Assembly: GCA_002729525.1 (NCBI GenBank)
Contig: PBYI01000069.1
Span: 1 to 64,000 of the forward strand
Direction: 5' to 3'
Length of the DNA stretch: 64,000 nt
DNA from: Nocardioides sp.
Lineage (GTDB): Bacteria > Actinomycetota > Actinomycetes > Propionibacteriales > Nocardioidaceae
Shown here: piece by piece, positions 7,785 through 14,778 of the stretch
How the letters are laid out: every line of letters begins with the position of its first letter
Numbering within the stretch: position 1 is the first letter of the stretch
Program-made: the position numbers and the translations under genes
Notes under the pieces: model-generated
Told to the model about the DNA's origin: nothing
The model's database searches: none
The model's input: the letters and a program-made list of their open reading frames with translations, nothing else

Positions 7785-8225
7785 TCAGTTGTCTGGGCAA
7801 GACTCGAGGGCTCTCGGAACGCGGTCGCCCATCTGCATCCGATCGACGAGGCTGAGCATGTCTGCCCGCTCTTCGGCGTTCAGCGGCTGCTCGTCCTCAC
7901 TCAACACGTCGGCCATCTGTTCGAGGGCGAGGCCGAGTTCGTTAGCGTCGATGAACTCGGCAATAAGTGCGACGCCTTTGCTGGGGAGCCGATCATCCAG
8001 ACGGATGAGGAGTCCGCGGAGCTGCCCGGCAATCTCCTCATAGTGGCCACGATCGACGAGTGTCCCGTCCTTCGTGTGAATGATGGCGCCGCACGAGGAG
8101 CATCTATAGTACGGACCCCGCCAGCCCGAGCCCCTGGCAACTCTCACTCTGAGCGTATGCACCCGGCCCCCGCAACGAGGGCATTCAGGTCGCCGTCGTA
8201 GCCATGACCGCAGCCGGGATATCAC
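7785..8225 (-). CDS. Zinc-ribbon protein with MafI-like immunity domain
   Basis: A 146-residue protein. Residues about 10-50 form a zinc ribbon (CPRCGG, then CSSCGA). The C-terminal half (LIAEFIDANELGLALEQMADVL, then ERADMLSLVDRMQM) matches the helical pattern of MafI-family immunity proteins. A zinc ribbon joined to an immunity-like bundle is less common than the stand-alone form. It lies in a cluster of small genes near the island's right end, a typical site for orphan immunity genes acquired without their toxins. The domain names are from recognition by eye. Confidence 0.58.
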   Translation of the reverse strand: MISRLRSWLRRRPECPRCGGRVHTLRVRVARGSGWRGPYYRCSSCGAIIHTKDGTLVDRGHYEEIAGQLRGLLIRLDDRLPSKGVALIAEFIDANELGLALEQMADVLSEDEQPLNAEERADMLSLVDRMQMGDRVPRALESCPDN

Positions 8226-8311
8226 TCCGCCATCTTGACCGACGACCTCGGTAGCCGCGCGGCTCCGCCGGTCATGCGCAGCTTTGCCGATGAGTGCTGG
8301 TCAGGCTCCAA

Positions 8312-8566
8312 CTAGCGGTCCCACTCCCAGTCCTCGACCCTGCGATGCACTGGAACGAGGTTGATCTGCAGCTCGGTGAAGAACCCCTCGGCCTGCAAGC
8401 GCAGGAGCAGTTTCTCGGCTTCAGCTTCGGTGGTGAAAGCCCCGACCTGGTGCGAACCCACATCCGGCTCGCGAGGGTCTACGTATTCGACGCACCATGC
8501 GGTGATGGGTTCGATATAGCCCTGAGGTGGGCCGTCTTCCGTGGTCACCGCGTCAGTCTCGTGCAA
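8312..8566 (-). CDS. Conserved hypothetical small protein
   Basis: An 84-residue protein from ATG 8566. It has an alpha/beta pattern (VGAFTTEAEAEKLLLRLQAEG, then LQINLVPVHRRVEDWEWDR); the ending VHRRVEDWEWDR is one I associate with short actinobacterial hypothetical proteins. There are no membrane, signal or catalytic motifs. It belongs to the minus-strand row of small genes in the island. Function unknown; an immunity or toxin-neutralising role is only suggested by the neighbours. Confidence 0.55.
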   Translation of the reverse strand: MHETDAVTTEDGPPQGYIEPITAWCVEYVDPREPDVGSHQVGAFTTEAEAEKLLLRLQAEGFFTELQINLVPVHRRVEDWEWDR

Positions 8567-8638
8567 GCTGCGAGCGTGTGCACGATCATGCGGCGGAGCT
8601 GCTTGCGGATCTGCGGCGAGGCCGGCGTTCGGACCCGC

Positions 8639-8700
8639 TGATGGCGCTCAGCTGAATCTCCCCACTCTTGCTCACTGGGGAATTTCGGCGAGCGCCATCA
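8639..8700. repeat. 62-nt inverted-repeat element
   Basis: Perfect 11-bp terminal inverted repeats TGATGGCGCTC (8639-8649) and GAGCGCCATCA (8690-8700) enclose 40 nt that contain a second stem, CCCCA (8660-8664) with TGGGG (8676-8680). It lies 9 nt after the stop of the gene at 8710-8907 and could end its transcript. The near-palindromic build would also fit a miniature mobile element, but no flanking target duplication is seen. Confidence 0.55.
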
Positions 8701-8709
8701 CCGCCGCCT

Positions 8710-8907
8710 TCAACTCGTGATCTGGTCGCGCAGCCACTCCCAGTCTGATTCGTCGTAAAGGGTCCAGTTGTCCTGGGCGCCGCGGACAACCTCTACAGCG
8801 AAGTAGTCGCCGTCGCCGACCACTCGCACCTCGTGTCGAGCTCTCGAACGCACGACACTGGCGAGGCGGTCAGCTCGCTCGCGGTCCATGCCCGTGTCCA
8901 TCGCCAT
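8710..8907 (-). CDS. Hypothetical small protein
   Basis: A 65-residue frame with ATG codons at 8907, 8901 and 8889 as possible starts. The sequence alternates charged and hydrophobic residues (RLASVVRSRARHEVRVVGDG, then WTLYDESDWEWLRDQITS), consistent with a small alpha/beta protein. No family recognised. It is the outermost gene of the island's minus-strand row, about 220 bp from the attachment-site fragment. Confidence 0.45.
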   Translation of the reverse strand: MAMDTGMDRERADRLASVVRSRARHEVRVVGDGDYFAVEVVRGAQDNWTLYDESDWEWLRDQITS

Positions 8908-9062
8908 AGGGTGTCAGAACGCCCACCGCATGCCGCGCCCGTTCGGGAGCGACCCCCTACCTGCGGCGCCGGCTTCCGCCCGTTCTCATGTGCTAACTCA
9001 TGTGCTACCGGCCGTGTTGGTCGGTGTGTCTCAACGATGTCGTTTGCTGCACCAGCATGGAT

Positions 9063-9085
9063 TTCACGCTCACTTCGAGCGTGAA
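9063..9085. terminator. Hairpin near the island end
   Basis: TTCACGCTC (9063-9071) pairs perfectly with GAGCGTGAA (9077-9085) across a 5-nt loop. There is no gene between 8907 and 9214, and no U-tract follows. It may terminate transcripts leaving the island or be a recombination-site arm. Confidence 0.4.
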
Positions 9086-9126
9086 TCGGGGTCTCGGGGG
9101 TCCGGGGCGTCGAGTCAACCTCGGCA

Positions 9127-9149
9127 GTTCAACTCCCCCCTCGCGCACA
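9127..9149 (+). other. Attachment-site scar: 3' end of a tRNA-Leu gene
   Basis: The sequence reads as a tRNA 3' end: T-loop TTCAACT (9128-9134), T-stem 3' strand CCCCC (9135-9139), acceptor 3' strand CTCGCGC (9140-9146) and discriminator A (9147). The acceptor would pair with GCGCGAG, the 5' end common in actinobacterial tRNA-Leu genes. Upstream bases (GGCAG) do not complete the T-stem, so the gene is not intact here. This is what remains distal to an element that inserted into the tRNA; the full gene should lie off the left edge. Confidence 0.68.
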
Positions 9150-9153
9150 GGAG

Positions 9154-9182
9154 AAGCCCCGGTCCGGATCGGACCGGGGCTT
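9154..9182 (+). terminator. Strong intrinsic terminator after the tRNA fragment
   Basis: AAGCCCCGGTCC (9154-9165) pairs perfectly with GGACCGGGGCTT (9171-9182) around a 5-nt loop. It was probably the native terminator of the interrupted tRNA-Leu gene, and also ends the convergent DUF805 transcript. Confidence 0.82.
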
Positions 9183-9213
9183 CGTCGTTCGTGGGCGCGG
9201 TGCGTCCCCCTCC

Positions 9214-9573
9214 TCAGACCATCGCCTTCGGCGACGGTCCGTACTTGTTGGGGCCGGGCGTGCCGTCGAGGACGTAGAAGACCAGCAGCACCAGCCCGCC
9301 GAACGGCACGAGGCCGATCAGCAGCCACCAGCCGGTGCGGTCGGTGTCGTGCAGCCGACGGATGCTCAGCGCCAGCGTCGGCACGATGATCGCCAGCACC
9401 AGGACGACGTACAGGACGATGCCGAGGGTGTCGGACACGGCGTAGACGATGCCGATGACGATCTCGGCGAGGATGACGGCGAGGAAGAAGTACCAGTACT
9501 CCGAGCGGCGGGCCCGCCCGGGGAAGTTGGTCGCGTTCTTGAGCACGGACGAGACGGCGTCGGTGAAGGACAT
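9214..9573 (-). CDS. DUF805 family membrane protein
   Basis: A 119-residue inner-membrane protein. The N-terminal FPGRARRSEYWYFFL is the family's hallmark (R-x-R-R-SEYW). Three or four transmembrane helices follow, with the conserved RRLHDTDRTGWWLL between the second and third. It ends in a short cytoplasmic tail. DUF805 proteins are widespread in bacteria and their function is unknown. It is the first chromosomal gene beyond the island, read towards the tRNA-Leu terminator. Confidence 0.88.
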   Translation of the reverse strand: MSFTDAVSSVLKNATNFPGRARRSEYWYFFLAVILAEIVIGIVYAVSDTLGIVLYVVLVLAIIVPTLALSIRRLHDTDRTGWWLLIGLVPFGGLVLLVFYVLDGTPGPNKYGPSPKAMV

Positions 9574-9834
9574 GGGCGTGACCTCTCTGGTGTGAGCCGC
9601 TCGACGCTAGCAGCGGCATGGCCTGGCTGTCTGCGGTCGAGCGTCACCGTCGGCGTCCTCCTCTACTCTCCTCGTGTGCGACACCACCTCCCGCGCGCCC
9701 CGGAAAAACCGCCGCGGTAGCGACCTCCCCGCGACCGGCGGGATGGCGCTGCCGCTCGATCTCCGGAGCGCCATCCGCCGTCGGCCTGTGGAGAGTCGAT
9801 TGAGCTCGCCGCGCCGTGGTGCCACGATGGCACC

Positions 9835-10065
9835 ATGAAGCGGATGAACCTCCGGGACGTGCCGGACGACGTGTACGAGTCGCTCGTCGCCGCAGCCGCG
9901 GACCGGCGGCAGTCGCTCTCGGCGTACGTCGTCGAGCGCCTCGAGGAGCTCGCGCGGGCGAGCCGGCTCGAGGAGCACCTCGCGTCGTACCCGGCGCCCG
10001 TGGGCACGCACGTCGACGTGGAGGCCGCGGTCGCTGCCGTCCACGACGGGCGAGAGGCGTCGTGA
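9835..10065 (+). CDS. FitA/VapB-type antitoxin
   Basis: A 76-residue protein opening MKRMNLRDVPDDVYESLVAAA, an Arc/MetJ-type ribbon-helix-helix of the FitA group (the strand NLRDV binds the DNA major groove). The C-terminal half is the toxin-binding tail. Its stop overlaps the toxin's start (GTGA), so the two are coupled. This second toxin-antitoxin pair lies in chromosomal context outside the tRNA-Leu island and differs clearly in sequence from the 6.2-kb pair. Confidence 0.8.
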   Translation: MKRMNLRDVPDDVYESLVAAAADRRQSLSAYVVERLEELARASRLEEHLASYPAPVGTHVDVEAAVAAVHDGREAS

Positions 10066-10463
10066 GCCTGGCGGTCGTCGACGCCTCCGTGCTGACCGTG
10101 TTCTACGCGACGGACGATCCGCGACGCGGTGCCGTGGTCGACCGGCTCGCGAGCGGCGACCTCCTCCTCGCGCCGGCGCACCTGGACGTCGAGGTCGCGT
10201 CCGCCCTGCGAGGACTCGCGCGGGCGGACGCGAGCGTCGAGCGCGTCGCCGCGTCGGCTCTGGACCACCTGGCGGGCCTCGCCGTACGGCGCTCCGCCGT
10301 GGCGCCGCTGCTCTCGCGGGTGTGGGAGCTCAGGCACAACGTCACGCCGTACGACGCCGCCTACGTCGCGCTGGCCGAGCGCGCCGACGCCCCGTTGCTC
10401 ACCTGCGACGTGCGGCTCGTATCCGCCAGCGGTCCACGGTGCCGCTTCGAGCTCCTCGCCTGA
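10062..10463 (+). CDS. VapC-like PIN-domain toxin
   Basis: A 133-residue protein from GTG 10062. PIN-domain acidic residues are visible in VVDASVLTVFY (Asp), PAHLDVEVASALRG (Glu), TPYDAAYVALAER (Asp) and LLTCDVRL (Asp). As in other VapC proteins it should be an Mg2+-dependent ribonuclease held inactive by the overlapping upstream antitoxin. It converges with the next gene, leaving only 16 nt between stops. Confidence 0.85.
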   Translation: MSLAVVDASVLTVFYATDDPRRGAVVDRLASGDLLLAPAHLDVEVASALRGLARADASVERVAASALDHLAGLAVRRSAVAPLLSRVWELRHNVTPYDAAYVALAERADAPLLTCDVRLVSASGPRCRFELLA

Positions 10464-10479
10464 CTTCTCGCGTGACCCG

Positions 10480-12153
10480 TCAGCCCTGGCGGACCGCGCG
10501 CAGGACGACGTCGTCCACGTGGTGCGTGCTGATCGCACCCGGCGGTCGGGGGCGGGTCTCGTGCACCTGGACGTCCCACGCCTCCGGCTCGGCGAGGACC
10601 GCCGCGGCGACCTCCTCGACGCCCACGAACGCATCCGGGTCGTACATCCGGGTCTGGGTGGCGGGGTCGACCGGCTCGCGCATCGGCGCCATGTCGTGGT
10701 GCACCACCAGCAGCGTGCCGCCCGGGGCGACGGCGCCGAGCAGGCCGCGCAGGCCGCGCTGGTCGGGAGTGCGCTTGAACGAGCCGTACTGCAGCGAGAC
10801 CAGGTCGTACGTCGCCCCGCCGTACGGCGCGGGGTCGTTGGCGTCCTCGCGCAGCAGCGTGACGACGAGCCCGCGGCGGCCGGCCTCCTCGGCGACCCGG
10901 GCGAGGGCGTTGCCGGAGATGTCGGTCGCGGTGACGGTCCAGCCGTGCTCGGCCAGCCACAGCGCGTCGGCGCCCTCGCCGGTGCCGACGTCGAGCGCCG
11001 ACCCGGGGGTCAGCGGGGACGCCTCGTGCACCAGCGTGCCGTTGGGGTTGCCGCTCCAGGCGCGGTCGGTGCCGCCGTACCGTCGCTCCCAGTCGGCCTG
11101 CTCGCCGGACGGGCGGGCCGCGTCGCGCAGGTCCTCCTCGGCCAGGCTGAACGCGACCATCGCGCCGACCCGGCTGCCGTGGGCGGCGGCCGGCAGCACC
11201 TGGAGCGAGGGGTCGGTGACGTTGCCGGCGGCGTACACGCCCTCGACCTCGGTCATGCCGGTCATCGGGTCGACGACGAGCGCGTCGCCGGCACCGCTCG
11301 GGTGCGGGGTGGCGGTGAGGCCGAGCGGGGCGAGCGCGTCGACCCGGGCGCGGAAGGTCGAGCCGAGCACGACGGTGTCGGCGTCGAGCACCGTGCCGTC
11401 GCCGAGCTCGACGCCGGTCAGGGTGCCGTCGGCGTCCTCGCGGAGGCGCGTCACGGTCGCCCGCTCGACGGGTACGCCGGAGGCGACCAGCGCGTCGACG
11501 GCGTCCTGGTCGATGCCCGTCGCGTCGTGCAGCACGACCGTCAGCCGGTCGGTGAGGTGGCGGAACAGCGGCGTCGGGTGCAGACCCATCGGGCTCGCGA
11601 CGACCTGCACGACCCGCTGGTCGCGCACCTCGAAGCCGTGGCAGAACGGGCAGTGCACGACGCCGCGTCCCCACTGCCCGGCCGCGCTCTCGATCGGGGG
11701 CAGCTCGTCGACCAGCCCCGTGGCGGCCAGCACCCGACGCGCGACCAGCGTGTGCCCGCCGGAGAGGTCGAGCCGGAACAGCCCGTCGTCGCGGCGGTGC
11801 ACCCCGAGCACCCGGCCGGCGAGCACCTCGCCGCCGTACGACCGGACCTCCTCGCGGCCGACCGCCATCAGGTCGCCGGGGGCGGCGCCCTCGTGGCCGA
11901 GGTAGCCGTGCATGTGCGCGGCCGGGGCGTTGCGCGGGGAGCCGTCGTCGACCACGACGACGCTGCGGCGCTGCCGGGAGAGCTGGAGGGCCGCGGCCAG
12001 TCCCGCCGCCGAGCCGCCGATGACCGCGACGTCGCAGTGCCGCTCCATCGTCGGTGGCTGCCCGTGGCCGTGCCCGTGGCCGTGCCCGTGGCCGTGGCTG
12101 TCGCCGTGGCTGTCGCCGTGGCTGTCGCTGTGCTGGTGGGAGTGCTCGCTCAT
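10480..12153 (-). CDS. Thioredoxin-reductase-like / methyltransferase fusion
   Basis: A 557-residue two-domain protein; ATG 12153 (MSEHSHQHSD) is chosen over upstream starts. Residues about 4-35 are a histidine-rich leader of HGD and HG repeats that could bind metal. Next is an NAD(P)/FAD oxidoreductase of the thioredoxin reductase type, with a VIGGSAAGLAAAL FAD motif and a CPFC redox pair. The last 200 residues form a class I SAM methyltransferase (ALDVGTGEGADALWLAEHG). This bifunctional architecture recurs in actinobacteria without an established substrate. The gene diverges from an XRE-cupin regulator, which probably controls it. A redox- or metal-linked detoxification role is inference. 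Confidence 0.85.
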   Translation of the reverse strand: MSEHSHQHSDSHGDSHGDSHGHGHGHGHGHGQPPTMERHCDVAVIGGSAAGLAAALQLSRQRRSVVVVDDGSPRNAPAAHMHGYLGHEGAAPGDLMAVGREEVRSYGGEVLAGRVLGVHRRDDGLFRLDLSGGHTLVARRVLAATGLVDELPPIESAAGQWGRGVVHCPFCHGFEVRDQRVVQVVASPMGLHPTPLFRHLTDRLTVVLHDATGIDQDAVDALVASGVPVERATVTRLREDADGTLTGVELGDGTVLDADTVVLGSTFRARVDALAPLGLTATPHPSGAGDALVVDPMTGMTEVEGVYAAGNVTDPSLQVLPAAAHGSRVGAMVAFSLAEEDLRDAARPSGEQADWERRYGGTDRAWSGNPNGTLVHEASPLTPGSALDVGTGEGADALWLAEHGWTVTATDISGNALARVAEEAGRRGLVVTLLREDANDPAPYGGATYDLVSLQYGSFKRTPDQRGLRGLLGAVAPGGTLLVVHHDMAPMREPVDPATQTRMYDPDAFVGVEEVAAAVLAEPEAWDVQVHETRPRPPGAISTHHVDDVVLRAVRQG

Positions 12154-12178
12154 GTCCTCGACGGTACGGACTCCGGCG

Positions 12179-12210
12179 CTTGCAGCAAAGCAACTTGCAG
12201 TATCAGCAAG
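12179..12210. promoter_or_regulatory. Divergent operator between oxidoreductase and XRE-cupin genes
   Basis: CTTGC (12194-12198) and GCAAG (12206-12210) form an inverted repeat with a 7-bp spacer. A further CTTGC lies at 12179-12183, so half-sites repeat with 15-bp periodicity. The only AT-rich patch in the 68-bp divergent gap is here. It is a likely site for the adjacent XRE-cupin regulator. Confidence 0.45.
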
Positions 12211-12221
12211 AACCACCCACG

Positions 12222-12788
12222 ATGGTCACCATGAGTCCGAGCGCCGACGTCGAGCTGCTGGCCCGCACCCGCCTGCGCAGCCTCCGCACCACCCTGGGCT
12301 ACTCCCTCGACGAGCTGGCCGAGCGCACCAACCTCAGCCCGTCGGTCATCAGCCGGGTCGAGACCGGCAAGCGCACGCTGAGCCTCGACGTGCTCGTGCC
12401 GCTCGCCCAGGCGCTCGGCGTCTCGCTCGACGTGCTGCTCGAGGCCGACTCCGACGAGGACGTCGTCATCCGACCGGTCGCGCACAGCCACGGCGCCCGC
12501 ACCACCTGGCCGCTGAGCCGCCCCGACGGGCGCACAGTCGCGATGAAGATGCGTCTCGAGCCGACCGGTGCGAAGCCCGAGCAGCGCGTGCACGAGGGGC
12601 ACGACTGGTTCCTCGTGCTGGAGGGCCGGGTGCGCCTGCACCTCGGCGAGCGCGAGATCGACGTCGACACCGGGGAGGCGGCGGAGTTCGCCACGATGGT
12701 GCCGCACGCGGTCACCGCGCTCGGGGCGCCGGCCGAGCTGGTGATGATCTTCGACCGCGAGGGTCAGCGCGCGCACGTGCACCAGTGA
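12222..12788 (+). CDS. XRE-cupin transcriptional regulator
   Basis: A 188-residue protein from ATG 12222 (ATG 12231 is also possible). Residues about 10-70 are a helix-turn-helix (LRTTLGYSLDELAERTNLSP, then VISRVETGKRTLSLDVLVPL). The C-terminal half is a small cupin barrel (EGHDWFLVLEGRVRLHLGER, then TMVPHAVTAL) likely to sense a ligand. This is the standard XRE-cupin architecture that controls neighbouring catabolic or detoxification genes. It diverges from the oxidoreductase-methyltransferase fusion and shares its operator region. Confidence 0.86.
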   Translation: MVTMSPSADVELLARTRLRSLRTTLGYSLDELAERTNLSPSVISRVETGKRTLSLDVLVPLAQALGVSLDVLLEADSDEDVVIRPVAHSHGARTTWPLSRPDGRTVAMKMRLEPTGAKPEQRVHEGHDWFLVLEGRVRLHLGEREIDVDTGEAAEFATMVPHAVTALGAPAELVMIFDREGQRAHVHQ

Positions 12789-12804
12789 CGGCCCCGCGCG
12801 CCGA

Positions 12805-13920
12805 TCAGCGGACGGTCACGGTGCGGGTGCGCCTGGCCCCCTGCGCCGTGAGCACGACCTTCGCCTTGACCGACCGCTTGCCCTTCGTCGCCTTCTTGCC
12901 GGCTCCGGTGAGCCGTAGCGTCACCGTGCCCTTGCCGCCCGTGCGCAGGGAGAAGCGCTTCGTCCTTGCCAGCGTGCCCTTGCCCTTCGCCCGCTTCAGC
13001 TGGACGGTGCCCTGGCAGGAGCCGTGGCAGCGGACGGGCAGCCGGACCTTGCCCTGGCGGGCGGTGACCTTCTTGGTGGTGACGGTGCCGCCGCAGGCGC
13101 CGCCGCTCCCGGCGCGGGCGAGCGCGCGAGCGGCCTGACGCCCGGCGGAGCCGGACCCGCTCGAGCAGAACGTGAAGTCCATCGTGAGCAGGAACGACGG
13201 CACCTGGCGTGGGTCGGTGCGCACCTGGTCCGGCGTGACCTGCGGGAAGAACGACATGACCGACGGGTTGCCCGGGTCGAGGGTCTGGCTGGTGTTGGGC
13301 GGGTCCTGGGTGACCCGGATCGGCAGTGTGCCGACGTTGGAGTCGGCGCTGAAGCCGACGTAGTCGGTGATCGACACCTGCTCGGTGACGCGCTTGCGGT
13401 TCTCCATCGGCAGGTTGAGCGGGATGGTCGTCACGGCGTTCGGACGCAGGCGGAACGTGCGGGTCATCTGGTCGCCGAAGCAGCACTGGGTCGAGCCCTG
13501 GATCGGCTGGCCGTCGGGGGTGAGCCCGGTGCGGCCCTGCACGACGGTGATCCGGATCGGTGCGGGGTTGGCGCCCGACCGGACCCGGGCGAGGGTCACC
13601 CGTCCCAGCGGCACCGGCGCCGCGCCGGACGTCTCGTCGAACGGTGCGGTCTGGAAGTAGGAGCACGTCGGGTACGAGTGCGACACCGGGCCGTAGTCGC
13701 CGTTGCCGTTGACGATGCTCGGCGCGACCTCGCACCCGTAGCTGTAGTTGGGCGGTGCGGACGTGTCGCCGCCGAACGCCGCGGACGGCACGCCGGTGCC
13801 GAGCGTCGCGGACGCCGCGAGCGCGAGGGCGGTGCCGGCGGCGGCCAGCAGGCGGAGGGCGCGGCGGGTGCTACCGGCGCGGTGCGTGCTGGCTCGCGTC
13901 GTACGGGGTCGGATGCTCAC
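12805..13920 (-). CDS. Secreted hypothetical protein
   Basis: A 371-residue protein from GTG 13920. The N-terminus has two Arg-rich patches and a hydrophobic core (RRALRLLAAAGTALALAASA), followed by small residues suitable for signal peptidase. The mature part contains at least six cysteines (YGCEVA, PTCSYF, STQCCFGD, CSSGSG) that may form disulfides. The C-terminal 100 residues are basic (GKVRLPVRCHGSCQGTV, then TVTLRLTGAGKKATKGKRS), like the bacterial Ig-like tails of actinobacterial exoproteins. No enzyme motif is seen. Convergent with the XRE-cupin gene. Confidence 0.65.
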   Translation of the reverse strand: MSIRPRTTRASTHRAGSTRRALRLLAAAGTALALAASATLGTGVPSAAFGGDTSAPPNYSYGCEVAPSIVNGNGDYGPVSHSYPTCSYFQTAPFDETSGAAPVPLGRVTLARVRSGANPAPIRITVVQGRTGLTPDGQPIQGSTQCCFGDQMTRTFRLRPNAVTTIPLNLPMENRKRVTEQVSITDYVGFSADSNVGTLPIRVTQDPPNTSQTLDPGNPSVMSFFPQVTPDQVRTDPRQVPSFLLTMDFTFCSSGSGSAGRQAARALARAGSGGACGGTVTTKKVTARQGKVRLPVRCHGSCQGTVQLKRAKGKGTLARTKRFSLRTGGKGTVTLRLTGAGKKATKGKRSVKAKVVLTAQGARRTRTVTVR

Positions 13921-14033
13921 GGTGCCTCCCGGATCGGCTCGGTGCGTCGGACGGCGGCAGCCTAGGGAGCACCTGTGCCGCGTCGGGTGGCTTCGGGCCA
14001 GTCTTTACCCGGTGGGACGGACGTCCCGGCTCA

Positions 14034-14693
14034 CTGCGCGGCGATGCGGGACGAACCGCCGCCCAGCCCTACGATTCCCGCCGTCACCACCAGCAGCGGT
14101 ACGACGCCGAGGCACGGCAGCGGGCGACTCGCGGTGACGCCGGTGGCCTCTCGCTGCCCGCCCTGCTGGCCGGATCGGTCAACTACGTCGCCTGGGACGT
14201 CTACCTCTGGCACGCCGGTACGCCGGTCCTCCTCGTCAACAACGTCCTCGCCACCGGTGTCTGGGTCGCGATCACGGCGCTCGCCGCGCGTCGTCTGCCG
14301 CTGACCGCGGGCTGTGCCGTGCCGCTGGCGTGGCTGCTCGTGCTCGTCGCGGTCGCCGTCGGCTGGGGCGAGCTGCTCGGCCCGCTTCTCGGCGTCGGCT
14401 CGCTGCTGACCCACGTCCCGCAGGCCGTGTCGGCGTGGACCTCTCCGTCGCTGCGCGGTCTGTCGCCGACGACGTGGGTGCTCAACGCGGTGCAGGGCGC
14501 GATCTGGCTCCACGAGAGCCTCCACCACGTGCTCCTCGGCGGCCTCGTGTACGGCGTCGTCGCCACGACCGCGTCCGCCTGCGTGCTCACCGCGATCGCC
14601 GTACGTCGCGAGGCCGTGCGGGCGCTGGCGCCCGCGGTCGACCTGTCCGACCTGACCCCGCCGACGACCCAGGAGCTCGAGCTCGGAGCCTGA
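14034..14693 (+). CDS. PQ-loop (SWEET-like) membrane protein, start unclear
   Basis: The frame is clearly coding from about 14,100 on. It encodes hydrophobic segments (VNYVAWDVYLWHAG, VWVAITALAARRLPL, LAWLLVLVAVAVGWGELLG) and a PQ-loop-like repeat, LLTHVPQAVSAWTSPSLRGL followed by SPTTWVLNAVQGAIWL. PQ-loop proteins include SemiSWEET sugar carriers and lysosomal-type transporters. No ATG, GTG or TTG lies in frame between the antisense start at 13920 and the membrane region; CTG 14034 is used here only as a placeholder. An ATG at 14044 is in another frame. Either a rare start or a frameshift near the 5' end is possible. Confidence 0.5.
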   Translation: MRGDAGRTAAQPYDSRRHHQQRYDAEARQRATRGDAGGLSLPALLAGSVNYVAWDVYLWHAGTPVLLVNNVLATGVWVAITALAARRLPLTAGCAVPLAWLLVLVAVAVGWGELLGPLLGVGSLLTHVPQAVSAWTSPSLRGLSPTTWVLNAVQGAIWLHESLHHVLLGGLVYGVVATTASACVLTAIAVRREAVRALAPAVDLSDLTPPTTQELELGA

Positions 14694-14778
14694 GCGGTCC
14701 CCAGTGCCTTCCTTCGGGGGAGCGGGCCGGGCATACCGTCGGGGGGTACGTGGATCCCGGATGTCCAGGAGGCACACC

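Noticed and set aside
9110-9150. Complete tRNA gene at the island end
   Set aside because: Only T-loop, 3' T-stem and acceptor 3' strands fit; the 5' T-stem does not pair and no anticodon arm precedes.
12061-12150. Tandem short repeats that could be taken for a CRISPR or minisatellite
   Set aside because: They are codon repeats encoding the HG/HGD histidine-rich leader of the minus-strand protein.
12054-12221. Longer start for the XRE-cupin regulator
   Set aside because: It would translate through the His-rich leader of the divergent gene; ATG 12222 begins just before the HTH.
10129-12234. Long plus-strand open frame opposite the oxidoreductase-methyltransferase gene
   Set aside because: Its translation is Arg/Ala/Val-rich with no domain, while the minus strand shows FAD and SAM motifs in order.
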